From BOG-908 sp964242115 (GTDB taxonomy: Bacteria; Pseudomonadota; Alphaproteobacteria; Acetobacterales; Acetobacteraceae): DNA of 64,000 bases. The stretch is from the NCBI GenBank assembly GCA_964242115.1, contig CAXSZX010000007.1, positions 62,001-126,000 of the forward strand. Direction: 5' to 3'. The notes beneath the pieces are model-generated. The model searched no databases and was not told the origin of the DNA. It saw nothing but the letters and a program-made list of their open reading frames with translations. Within the stretch, counting starts at the first letter, position 1. Each line of letters starts with the position of its first letter. Of the stretch, positions 28,165-35,547 are shown in pieces. The translations under genes were made by a program, and so were the position numbers.

Positions 28165-28563
28165 ATGATCACGCTAGAGAAGGCAAACCGCGTCATTGCG
28201 GCAGGAGAGGCAAAGGCAAGAGAGATCGGCCAGCCGATGAACATTGCGGTCGTGGATGCCGGCACGAACCTGACGGCCTTCATCAGAATGGATGGTGCCT
28301 GGTTGGGCAGTATAGACATTGCGATCAACAAGGCGTTCACGGCAAAGGCCTTTGACATCTCGACCCTGGCACTCGGCCAGAACAGTCAGCCGGGTGACCA
28401 GTTCTTCGGCATCCACGTTTCGAACCATGACCGTGTCATGATCTTCGCGGGCGGCATTCCATTGACGGTGGATGGCAAAGTGGTAGGCGCCGTCGGCGTG
28501 AGCGGCGGCAGCGGCGAACAGGACCAACAAGTTGCCGCAGCGGCTGCTGCAGTGTGCAGCTAG
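28165..28563 (+). CDS. GlcG/HbpS-family (DUF336) heme-binding-like protein
   Basis: A 132-residue single-domain protein; the ATG follows AGGA. It carries the family pattern: an N-terminal helix with ANRVIAAGEAKAREIG, the strand NIAVVDAGTNLTAFIRMDGA, the helix INKAFTAKAFDIST, and the conserved IPLTVDGKVVGAVGVSGG, then EQDQQVAAAA. Members include GlcG of glycolate loci and the heme-binding HbpS. There is no signal peptide, so it is cytoplasmic. It is a lone gene with no glycolate oxidase nearby, so its role is open. Confidence 0.85.
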   Translation: MITLEKANRVIAAGEAKAREIGQPMNIAVVDAGTNLTAFIRMDGAWLGSIDIAINKAFTAKAFDISTLALGQNSQPGDQFFGIHVSNHDRVMIFAGGIPLTVDGKVVGAVGVSGGSGEQDQQVAAAAAAVCS

Positions 28564-28769
28564 CCCTTAGTCGCGGGTCGAGCTGCCATGCCGTCATCAC
28601 TGGCACACGTTGGCGACGATCGGAGTAGATCAGCCTGTGATACAGGGCCTCGGGTCTCAAACGGTCCGCCGCGCCTCACACGTCGAATCCATCTCGACGC
28701 ATAGACACCTACAGAACGTGTCTCGAGCGATGCATGCAAACCAGCCAGTTCTGAGGGTGGCATTGCAGA
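28564..28769. other. Intergenic stretch after the GlcG-like gene
   Basis: About 200 bases with no supported gene, leading into a half repeat. Confidence 0.4.
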
Positions 28770-28834
28770 AGAGTCCGCGACAGCCGTACAAAAAGTTTTT
28801 TGCTGCTTTTTTCAAAAAAGCAGGCCTTGCTTTC
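28770..28834. repeat. Bipartite inverted-repeat element, copy 8 (right half only)
   Basis: Only the half with GTCCGCGACAGCCGTACAAAA, TTTTTTGCTGCTTTTTTC and AAAAAAGCAGGCCTTGC is present. It shows that half-elements can exist alone, either by deletion or as independently mobile units. Confidence 0.8.
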
Positions 28835-29001
28835 CTGGCCGACAAGAGCTCCGGTTGCCAATGTAAGTCGGCGCTCAGCATCTTTTAAGGCAAGTCGAGC
28901 TTCTGTTCTAAGACAGATGCGAAATTGATAGCCTGCGAGCCGGCTACAGGTTGACTTCCCAGGACATGGCGCGACTTCGAACCCTCAAGAGGAGAGTCGC
29001 T

Positions 29002-30030
29002 GTGTCAGACAAACATTATTCCCAAACTGTTGTTATTACTGGGGCAGGTTCTGGAATCGGTCTTACGGCGGCCGTGGAGTATGCGCGCCATGGCTGGAAA
29101 GTCGGCTTGGTCGGCCGGGGGCGCGCTGCGTTAGACGATGCAAGCGACCGGGTCGCAAAAGCAGGTGGCACTCCGCACGTCGTCATTGCCGACGTGGCCG
29201 ACAGCGCAGCGCTGGAGCGCGCCGCGGGCGAGATCGAGACGGCGTTGGGGCCAATTGACGTCTGGGTCAACAACGCCGGCATCGGTTTCTACGGCGCCTT
29301 CGTCGACGTGCCCGAGGAGGCGTTCCGGCGCATTATCGACGTGAACCTGCACGGCACCGTCAACGGCACCCGCGTGGCGCTGGCACGGATGCGGCCGCGC
29401 AACCGCGGCACGATCGTGCAGATCCTCTCGGCCATTTCCTACCGCGCGGTGCCGCTCCAATCCGCCTACTCAACGAGCAAGTACGGCTTGCGCGGATTCA
29501 CCGAGGCGCTGCGGTCCGAGTTGGTCAACGAGCAGTCGGCGGTGCACCTGACCATGGTGCATCCGCCAGCGGTGAACACGCCGTTCTACAGCCACGCCGG
29601 GTCGGTGATGGACAAGACGCCCCGGCCGCCGCCGCCCATCTACCAGCCTGAGATCATCGGTGAAGCGGTCTACCTCGCAGGCACCGTCAAGCGCCGGGAG
29701 TGGCGTGTGACAGGCGAGACCGTCGCCTTCAGCCTTGCCAACAAGGTGGCGCCTGGGCTCCTGGATTGGGCCTCGGGCAAGGTAGGCGTCAAGGTGCAGC
29801 AGACGACCCGGCAGGACGTGGCGGACGCCCGCGATCCGAACACCTACACGGCTTCAACCAGGCCGTCGGGAACGCACGGGCCGTTCGACAGCGAATCGCT
29901 GTCCGGCAGCTTGCAGTGGTTGCTCAGCAAGAACCAGATGCCGGCCCGCATCGGCCTTGGGTTACTAGCGTTGGGCGCCTTGGGGCTGCTCCGGCGGCGC
30001 AGGCAGACAAGGCAAGCAGTCCTTTTCTAG
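29002..30030 (+). CDS. Short-chain dehydrogenase/reductase with C-terminal membrane anchor
   Basis: About 342 residues from a GTG with GGAG 7 bases upstream. The Rossmann motif is VVITGAGSGIGLTAAVEYA, the structural motif VNNAGIGFYG, and the active site SAISYRAVPLQSAYSTSKYG (Ser-Tyr-Lys). It is longer than a classical SDR; the extra C-terminal part includes a membrane segment (IGLGLLALGALGLLRRRR) that probably tethers it to the inner membrane. The last residues (TRQAVLF) and the TAG stop are contributed by repeat copy 9. The substrate is unknown. Confidence 0.85.
   Translation: MSDKHYSQTVVITGAGSGIGLTAAVEYARHGWKVGLVGRGRAALDDASDRVAKAGGTPHVVIADVADSAALERAAGEIETALGPIDVWVNNAGIGFYGAFVDVPEEAFRRIIDVNLHGTVNGTRVALARMRPRNRGTIVQILSAISYRAVPLQSAYSTSKYGLRGFTEALRSELVNEQSAVHLTMVHPPAVNTPFYSHAGSVMDKTPRPPPPIYQPEIIGEAVYLAGTVKRREWRVTGETVAFSLANKVAPGLLDWASGKVGVKVQQTTRQDVADARDPNTYTASTRPSGTHGPFDSESLSGSLQWLLSKNQMPARIGLGLLALGALGLLRRRRQTRQAVLF
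30007..30030. repeat. Bipartite inverted-repeat element, copy 9, left end
   Basis: CAAGGCAAGCAGTCCTTTTCT is the normal left terminus, after which homology stops abruptly. The rest of the copy resumes near 30255. Confidence 0.7.
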
Positions 30031-30254
30031 GTGGTTGTTCAAAAAGTCGCACCGGCGGCCATCTGACGCGGTTTCGTCATGCGGCAGCGTGATACTCGCA
30101 CGTCACGCGAAGAGCGTGCTTTGCAAACGCACCGAACTCATGGCGATGAAGGATCGGCCTGCCCGCTCGGACCGAGGGCGCAGGCAAGCCGATCCGCTCC
30201 GGTGCTCGGAGAATCACGCCGGTTGACCCACCAGGCCTGCTGTTAAACGGACGC
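30031..30254 (-). mobile_element. Insertion-sequence remnant interrupting repeat copy 9
   Basis: About 224 bases separate the two parts of one repeat copy. The left boundary GGTGGTTGTTCAAAAAGTCG looks like an IS terminal repeat of the kind ending in TGTTCAAAAAGTC. On the minus strand a frame ends HEFGAFAKHALRVTCEYHAAA followed by TGA, reading like a transposase C-terminus. The other end, a matching inverted repeat and a target duplication were not found, so it is an internally deleted IS. The family is not assigned. Confidence 0.4.
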
Positions 30255-30370
30255 CGGAAAAAAGAACGAAGACACTCTTTGTTCCCTTGAGCACGCACTG
30301 TAGGAGACTCCGCAACAGCCGCACCAAAAGTTGTTTGCTGCTTTTTTTCAAAAAAGCAGGCCTTGCTTTC
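30255..30370. repeat. Bipartite inverted-repeat element, copy 9, remainder
   Basis: Resumes with GGAAAAAAGAACGAAGAC, GTTCCCTTGAGCACGCACTG, CCGCAACAGCCG, TTGCTGCTTTTTTTC and AAAAAAGCAGGCCTTGC, completing the copy begun at 30007. Confidence 0.75.
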
Positions 30371-30383
30371 TGTCCCTCGGTCG

Positions 30384-31826
30384 ATGCTTTCGTATGTCAT
30401 GAACGAGATCCTACACAGGCTGTTTCAGGACCGGGCAGCGGTGACCTACCCGATCGGGCTCGTCCTGGCGATCCTGGTCACGGTCCACGTCCTGCTCCGC
30501 AAACGGGAATTGGCGTCTGCAGCCGGGTGGATCGGCTTTGCATGGTTCGCACCGATCACTGGAACGCTGGGCTATGCCTTGTTCGGCGTGAACCGTGTGA
30601 GACGCCGCGCCCGGAGGCTGGGTCTTGGGTCTCGGACGCGGGGACAACGGCAATCCGGGCCCGAGTCGAGGGGCGACGGCGAGACCCTCGGGCCGCTACA
30701 GCGTGGCATGCAGGTGCTGACCGGGCGGCCTCTGCTCGGCGGAAACAAGGTTGACACCTATCAAAGTGGCGATGCGGCGTATCCGCCCATGCTCGATGCG
30801 ATCGCGGCGGCCGAACGCAGCGTTGGTATGTCGTCCTACATCTTTCGCGATGATGTCTGGGGCGGGCGTTTCATCGACGCGCTGACGCAGGCCAGCAGGC
30901 GCGGCGTGCAGACGCGTGTGCTGATCGACGGCATCGGCGGCGGCTGGCTGCTGTCCTCTGCTTACCACCACCTGCGCCGTAACGGCGTGACAGCGCAGCG
31001 CTTCCTGCACTCGCCGCTGCCGTGGCGCATGCCGTTCCTCAACCTTAGGTCACACAGGAAAATCCTCGTTGTCGACGGGACGCTCGGCTTCACCGGTGGC
31101 ATGAACGTGGCCGACCAGAACGTGCTGGCCACCCGTACGCCCGCGCCGGTGCAGGACACCCATTTTCGTCTCACCGGCCCGGTGGTGGCGCAACTGACAG
31201 AAGCCTTTGCCGCCGACTGGTCGTTCGCCAGCGGCGAGGACCTGCAAGGAGATTCCTGGTTCCCGACCATCGAGGTGGGCGAGGGGGCACCTGCCAGGGT
31301 GGTGACGTCAGGACCCGACCAGGACATTGAGAAGCTGGAGTTCGCAATGCTTCAGGCTGTCTCGTGCGCGCGCGCGCGCGTTGTCGTCATGACGCCCTAC
31401 TTTCTGCCGGACGACAGGCTGGTAGCTGCTCTGTCGTTGGCCGCCATGCGCGGCGTCTCGGTGGAAGTCATCATACCCGCGCATAGCGACCACAAGCTCG
31501 TCGATTGGGCGTTTCTCGCGAATGTCGGCCCCTTGCTGACGGATGGCGTGCGCGTCTGGCGCTGCCCTCCGCCGTTTCGCCATTCGAAGATCATGACCGT
31601 CGACGGAGATTGGACGTTGGTCGGCAGCTGCAACTGGGACATCCGGTCATTCCGGCTCAACTTCGAGCTGTGCGTGGAAGTCTACGACTCCAAGCTAGCC
31701 GCGTCGTTGGAAACGTTCATGGCCGGTTGCCGCAGCCGCGAGGTCACGCGGGACGAGATCGATGGCAGAAGCCTGCCTGCGCAACTTCGGGATGCGGGGT
31801 CTCGGTTGCTGTTGCCCTATCTATGA
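30384..31826 (+). CDS. Cardiolipin synthase (phospholipase D superfamily)
   Basis: About 480 residues. Two N-terminal membrane segments (VTYPIGLVLAILVTVHVLL; WIGFAWFAPITGTLGYALF) correspond to the PLDc_N domain of bacterial cardiolipin synthases. They are followed by two HKD motifs: SHRKILVVDGTLGFTGGMN and RHSKIMTVDGDWTLVGSCN. It joins two phosphatidylglycerol molecules, or a related donor pair, into cardiolipin at the inner membrane. The start is uncertain: ATGs at 30384 and 30399 both lie just after the repeat and lack a good Shine-Dalgarno. A repeat copy begins 3 bases after the stop. Confidence 0.9.
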   Translation: MLSYVMNEILHRLFQDRAAVTYPIGLVLAILVTVHVLLRKRELASAAGWIGFAWFAPITGTLGYALFGVNRVRRRARRLGLGSRTRGQRQSGPESRGDGETLGPLQRGMQVLTGRPLLGGNKVDTYQSGDAAYPPMLDAIAAAERSVGMSSYIFRDDVWGGRFIDALTQASRRGVQTRVLIDGIGGGWLLSSAYHHLRRNGVTAQRFLHSPLPWRMPFLNLRSHRKILVVDGTLGFTGGMNVADQNVLATRTPAPVQDTHFRLTGPVVAQLTEAFAADWSFASGEDLQGDSWFPTIEVGEGAPARVVTSGPDQDIEKLEFAMLQAVSCARARVVVMTPYFLPDDRLVAALSLAAMRGVSVEVIIPAHSDHKLVDWAFLANVGPLLTDGVRVWRCPPPFRHSKIMTVDGDWTLVGSCNWDIRSFRLNFELCVEVYDSKLAASLETFMAGCRSREVTRDEIDGRSLPAQLRDAGSRLLLPYL

Positions 31827-31829
31827 GTG

Positions 31830-31981
31830 AAGGCAAGGCGAGCAGTTTTTCTTCAGGAAAAGCATCAGAAACTTTGCTCTCTTCAAGTGTATCATGGTGA
31901 ACTGCGTTGTTTCAGCCGTCCACGAAAGCCGGAGCAAAAGCTTTTTGCTTTCTGTCCTTAAAATAAACGACCCTTGCTTTT
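31830..31981. repeat. Bipartite inverted-repeat element, copy 10 (diverged)
   Basis: GAAGGCAAGGCGAGCAG start, GAAACTTTGCTCTC block, then CCGTCCACGAAAGCCGGAGC, AAAAGCTTTTTGCTTTC and a CCCTTGCTTTTGCC end. The stems are imperfect and the centre is longer than in other copies. It lies directly after the cardiolipin synthase stop. Confidence 0.7.
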
Positions 31982-31996
31982 GCCTTTCCGGTGCTG

Positions 31997-32323
31997 ATGT
32001 CCGTCATCTACCCACGCACACCTGACGGCCGCTACTTCGTCGTCCGCGGGCGACTGTGGCGCCTGGCGAACCCGGCCCTGCCGCCGGACGTCCACGACGC
32101 GCTCGTGCACACCTTGATGGCGGCGCGCCGGGCCATTCGCGACTCAGCCAATCAACAGAACGCACGCGCCGATGTAGACGCGGCAAAGCGGGCACTCGGC
32201 GAACGTGGGCCAGTATGGTGGACGGATGGCGCGCCAGATTACAACAGACGCATGGTGGCCAACACGCCGTATGCAGCCTGGTATGCGAGACAATCTCAGT
32301 CCGATGACTGCCAACCAGGGTAA
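31997..32323 (+). CDS. Conserved hypothetical protein with N-terminal PRTPDGRYFVVRGRLWR motif
   Basis: A 108-residue cytosolic protein; the ATG at 31997 is preferred over the GTG at 31991. The start PRTPDGRYFVVRGRLWR, the middle VHTLMAARRAIRDS, and the end GERGPVWWTDGAPDYNR with NTPYAAWYA form a pattern I recall as widely conserved in alphaproteobacterial hypothetical proteins of unknown function. There is no signal or membrane segment. It converges on the YciF-like gene. Confidence 0.7.
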   Translation: MSVIYPRTPDGRYFVVRGRLWRLANPALPPDVHDALVHTLMAARRAIRDSANQQNARADVDAAKRALGERGPVWWTDGAPDYNRRMVANTPYAAWYARQSQSDDCQPG

Positions 32324-32356
32324 CTGGTCCGGCCGCAAGGCGACCGGACCAATGGT

Positions 32357-32854
32357 TCAGGCGGCCGCGTGTTGAAGATAGGCGTTGACCAGGCCGGGGA
32401 TGTGGCTGTCAAGCCAGTCTCCCATTTCCTGTTCCTCGGTCATTGACTGCTCCAGGACGGCCACGTCCTGCGACGCGCCTGCCGCCTGCGCCATGGTCAC
32501 CAGCACTTTGTAAGAGCCGATCTCGTAGGCCTTGTAGCCGACGGCAGCGAGCACGTTCTTGATCACCTCGTCGCCGGCAGCGAGGTGCGCGAAACCTGCG
32601 ACCTTGGCCACCGTGCCGGTAACCGCTTCCTTGGCAATCGAGGCGCTGGTGCCGTGCTTCTCAAGCAGCTTGTCCAAACGCGCCGCCTGTTCGGTCGAAC
32701 GCTGCATTTCCTGCTGCATGCGCGTGTGCAGGTCCGCGTAGCGCTCCATACGCGGCAGTTCGTTTTTCACCGTGCCGATGGCTTGCGTCTCCACCGCGTG
32801 CTGGTTGCGCAGCCCGGTCAAATAAAGGTCCATAACCGCTTTCGATCCGCTCAT
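32357..32854 (-). CDS. YciF/YciE-type ferritin-like protein (DUF892)
   Basis: A 165-residue four-helix-bundle protein with a strong GGAGG ribosome-binding site 5 bases before its ATG. Helices with ferritin-like spacing are visible (YLTGLRNQHAVETQAIGTVK; MQQEMQRSTEQAARLDKLLE; GYKAYEIGSYKVLVTMAQAA; SMTEEQEMGDWLDSHIPGLV). DUF892 proteins are induced by stress in enterobacteria and adopt a ferritin-like fold; the ligand is not established. It is probably stress related, in keeping with the prkA operon nearby. Confidence 0.85.
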   Translation of the reverse strand: MSGSKAVMDLYLTGLRNQHAVETQAIGTVKNELPRMERYADLHTRMQQEMQRSTEQAARLDKLLEKHGTSASIAKEAVTGTVAKVAGFAHLAAGDEVIKNVLAAVGYKAYEIGSYKVLVTMAQAAGASQDVAVLEQSMTEEQEMGDWLDSHIPGLVNAYLQHAAA

Positions 32855-32987
32855 GTCGTCCTCCGTTCAATGCGCCCCGAACGTTGCCGGGTGCAGGCGG
32901 ATGCGACGCGGGGACATCAGGATAGAGTGCACTTGCCGTTCTCGCCCTCGCGCACAGCTACGCAGGTCGTCTGAGCAGCCGCGTTTG

Positions 32988-34049
32988 CTACGTGTGCGAA
33001 CTGGCTGGCCCGGCTATGTCGGTCCGCTGCACTCCTTCGAACCGCATGATGAAATCCCCTCCGTAGGCCGTCGACGGTGTCTGGTAGCCCGGCGCGGCAC
33101 CACCCCCGGCAGCCAGCCTTGCCACCTCGACGGCCGTGCGCGCGGTGAGGCGGTATGGTTCGGGCGTGGCCAGCAGCGAGGATGCGTGCTGGCCGGACGT
33201 GTCCCACGCTTCGGCCAGCACCGCGGCGCGGCCGCTTGCCCGATCTTCGGCCGAGGGTCCCGGTGGCAGGTGCCGGTCGACCCGGCCTTGCAGGAACCGC
33301 AGCACCGGGCCTTGCGACATCAGCCGGCGGATCGAGACGGGCAGGGCGGCCGCGACTTCCATTTGGCGCGTTGCCTCGAAGAACACCTCGACATCCGCGA
33401 TGCCGGTAGAGTGCCAGGCGGTGGAGACGTCGCCCCAGGGCACGCCGATCGTCGGGTGCGGGCCCGCACCGAAATCGGCCGTCTGCCGCAGCATCGGGTC
33501 GCCCTGCACGATCCTGCCGCCGCGGCGGACGCGCACGCCGGTGCCAATGCCTTCCAGCATCGTTTTCATGGTGCCTCGGCTCGCCTTGGAAAGCCCGCCG
33601 ACAGACAGGCGCAGCCTGGCTGCCCCCGGCAGCCGCGACGCCACGTGCGCCGACAGGCAATCGCTCGGCACCACGTCGAAACCAGCGCCGGGCAGCAGCA
33701 TCACGCCAGCATCTCGGGCTCTGGAGTTCCACCCTGCGAGCGCCTCGAAGACGTCGATTTCGCCGGTGATGTCGCAATAGTGGACGCCCGCCTCGATGCA
33801 GGCCGACGCCATGGGGGCGGCGGTTGCCGAGAACGGGCCGGCCGCGTGAAGCACGGCCTTGACGTCGCTCAGCTCCGCGCGCGTTGGACTGAGCCCGAAT
33901 ACCCGCCATTCTAGCCCAAGCTTGTCGGCAAGCGAGCGTACGCTGTCCGGGTTGCGGCCGGCCAGCGTTGGATGCAGCCCTCGCTCAACGGCGTGCTCGG
34001 CGCAGAGGCGTCCTGTGTAACCGGTCGCGCCGTAGATCAGGAACGTCAA
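32988..34049 (-). CDS. Saccharopine-dehydrogenase-like NAD(P)-binding oxidoreductase
   Basis: A 353-residue protein from a TTG with AAGG 7 bases upstream. The N-terminal Rossmann fold starts TFLIYGATGYTGRLCAEHA, continues with LHAAGPFSATAAPMASACI and GVHYCDITGEIDVFEAL, and matches the saccharopine dehydrogenase/trans-acting enoyl reductase group. The central part contains GAGFDVVPSDCLSAHVASRL, also typical. Members reduce or oxidise varied substrates, so the reaction cannot be named. It is monocistronic, between a YciF-like gene and a repeat copy. Confidence 0.85.
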   Translation of the reverse strand: MTFLIYGATGYTGRLCAEHAVERGLHPTLAGRNPDSVRSLADKLGLEWRVFGLSPTRAELSDVKAVLHAAGPFSATAAPMASACIEAGVHYCDITGEIDVFEALAGWNSRARDAGVMLLPGAGFDVVPSDCLSAHVASRLPGAARLRLSVGGLSKASRGTMKTMLEGIGTGVRVRRGGRIVQGDPMLRQTADFGAGPHPTIGVPWGDVSTAWHSTGIADVEVFFEATRQMEVAAALPVSIRRLMSQGPVLRFLQGRVDRHLPPGPSAEDRASGRAAVLAEAWDTSGQHASSLLATPEPYRLTARTAVEVARLAAGGGAAPGYQTPSTAYGGDFIMRFEGVQRTDIAGPASSHT

Positions 34050-34111
34050 CGACCGACCTTGGCTTCTTTTGGCATGGTCCTGTCCGTGCTTCCGGTGTTA
34101 CTTGGGAAGAC

Positions 34112-34245
34112 AGCAAGGCCTGCTTTTTTGAAAAAAAGCAGCAAAAAACTCTTGTTACGGCTGTCGCGGAACTTCCCTCAGCGAGTGCTCCGGGAGACAA
34201 AGGTTTTTGGTTGTTTTTTTAAAAAAAGAACCGCTTGCTTACTTG
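34112..34245. repeat. Bipartite inverted-repeat element, copy 11
   Basis: AGCAAGGCCTGCTTTTTTG with AAAAAAAGCAGC, ACGGCTGTCGCGG, CAGCGAGTGCTCCGGGAG, TTTTTGGTTGTTTTTTT and AACCGCTTGC. One of the best-formed copies; it starts 63 bases before the oxidoreductase start and ends 8 bases from the stop of the next minus-strand gene. Confidence 0.9.
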
Positions 34246-34252
34246 CGACCGG

Positions 34253-34957
34253 TCAACGTCTGCGGCTCCCGACATCACGGTAGCGGGCACCGTCCCATAC
34301 GTAAGTGCGCCCGGCGTGCGCGCCGGGTCGTGCCAGGACGAGGTCGTAGAAACCCTTTGTCAGGTGCGAGGTGAACCGCACGATGTGACGCGTCTCCGTC
34401 TCTCGTGCGCGCGGGTCCGTCTTGTCGAGGATGAACTCGTCCGTGGACGCAGAGAAGATCGCGACGAGCTTGTCGTCCGTGTGACGGTAGAGGATCAGGG
34501 ACGACGCGCCTGCGGAGGTCGAGGTGGTGGTGAGCGACTCCGACACGTCCACGCCGAGTGCGACCTCGCCGGGCGAGATGCGGAACACCGCTCCGTCGAT
34601 CGAGACGTCGGGCACCGATGGGATGACGGTGCGATCCGGTTCCGGGTAGTCGGAGCCCTCATCAGAGGCTGCCAGGACGAAGGCGGCGCCCCGAGGGGAG
34701 ACGAGCCCCACGCGCAGGGTGCCGAGTGCGCCGGGCGCATCCTCACTGCCTGTGTCCTCCAGGGTGGCAACCGCGAGCACGCCCGACGGGCCGCCCGGCC
34801 AAGCTCCGAGCGCCACCGGCGGCGGGTCCGCGGAATCTAACCCGGTGCCCTCGAGCGCCTTGTAGGCGGCGGCTTTGTCCTGGTCAGTCCGCGATTGCGC
34901 ATTGCTGCCTGACACTGTGAGGGCAAGCGCGGCAACGGACATGACGACCGCTCGCAT
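34253..34957 (-). CDS. Secreted protein of unknown function
   Basis: About 234 residues with a signal peptide (MRAVVMSVAALALTVSGSNA, cleavage after AQ). Two tandem ATGs and an upstream GTG compete for the start; the second ATG has GGAT 9 bases upstream. The mature part is acidic and beta-rich (VLAVATLEDTGSEDAPG; LRVGLVSPRGAAFVLAAS; LILYRHTDDKLVAIFSAS) and ends in a basic stretch. No catalytic motif or known domain was recognised. It lies divergent from the prkA operon, about 590 bases away. Confidence 0.7.
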   Translation of the reverse strand: MRAVVMSVAALALTVSGSNAQSRTDQDKAAAYKALEGTGLDSADPPPVALGAWPGGPSGVLAVATLEDTGSEDAPGALGTLRVGLVSPRGAAFVLAASDEGSDYPEPDRTVIPSVPDVSIDGAVFRISPGEVALGVDVSESLTTTSTSAGASSLILYRHTDDKLVAIFSASTDEFILDKTDPRARETETRHIVRFTSHLTKGFYDLVLARPGAHAGRTYVWDGARYRDVGSRRR

Positions 34958-35344
34958 CATCCGCTGATCCACGCGCTATGGAGCGGATTAGCCGTGCCGC
35001 GGAAGGCTTCCACGGCAGAGCGCGTCGTGGACGGCGCGGGTGACGCAGCGTCAGGGGCTTGGCCGCTTGGTGTCCATGGAGCCGTCACTGCTGACCAGGG
35101 CAGCCGCCGCTTCCCAATCGGACACCGGGTGTGCCGAGCGCGCGTGACGAGACAAGTTCGCAGTAGCCACGACCTGCGTCCTGGGCCGTGATGGGTGAGC
35201 AGGCACACACAGAGCCGCAGCGGACAAAAGACACACCGGCGTGAAAATTTCTCCACGAAGTCCGGTTGTTGGTGCAGCCGTCTCGGCCCCCACGCTAGTA
35301 TGCACATCGAGCCCTGCCAGCCATCGTGGAGGTTGACGTCGGTG
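34958..35344. other. Intergenic region upstream of prkA
   Basis: About 390 bases without a supported gene. Promoters for the secreted protein and the prkA operon should lie here or near copy 12; no clear motif was identified. Confidence 0.4.
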
Positions 35345-35472
35345 AAAGAAGCAAACTCTGCTTTTCGGAAAGGCGGTAAACCGTCTGGTAGTGCTGTCGT
35401 TCAGTGTTCTGCAGCACCTGGTCGACAATGAAATTCTCTGGTTCTTTTTTTGAGAAGAACTGCTTGCTTTTA
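35345..35472. repeat. Bipartite inverted-repeat element, copy 12 (degenerate)
   Basis: AAGAAGCAAACTCTGCTTTTC, GTGCTGTCGTTC, and a right arm CTCTGGTTCTTTTTTTGAGAA with CTGCTTGC. It lies about 75 bases upstream of the prkA start, so it may be inside the operon leader. Confidence 0.6.
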
Positions 35473-35547
35473 TCTTCTACCGATCAAGACTCAAGGCCAT
35501 GATACAGCTCAGCTAACGTTCAGCACCGAATAAGACAGGGAAAGTAT

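Noticed and set aside
35051..35428. Minus-strand 125-codon frame upstream of prkA
   Set aside because: No start signal, biased composition and overlap with a repeat copy.
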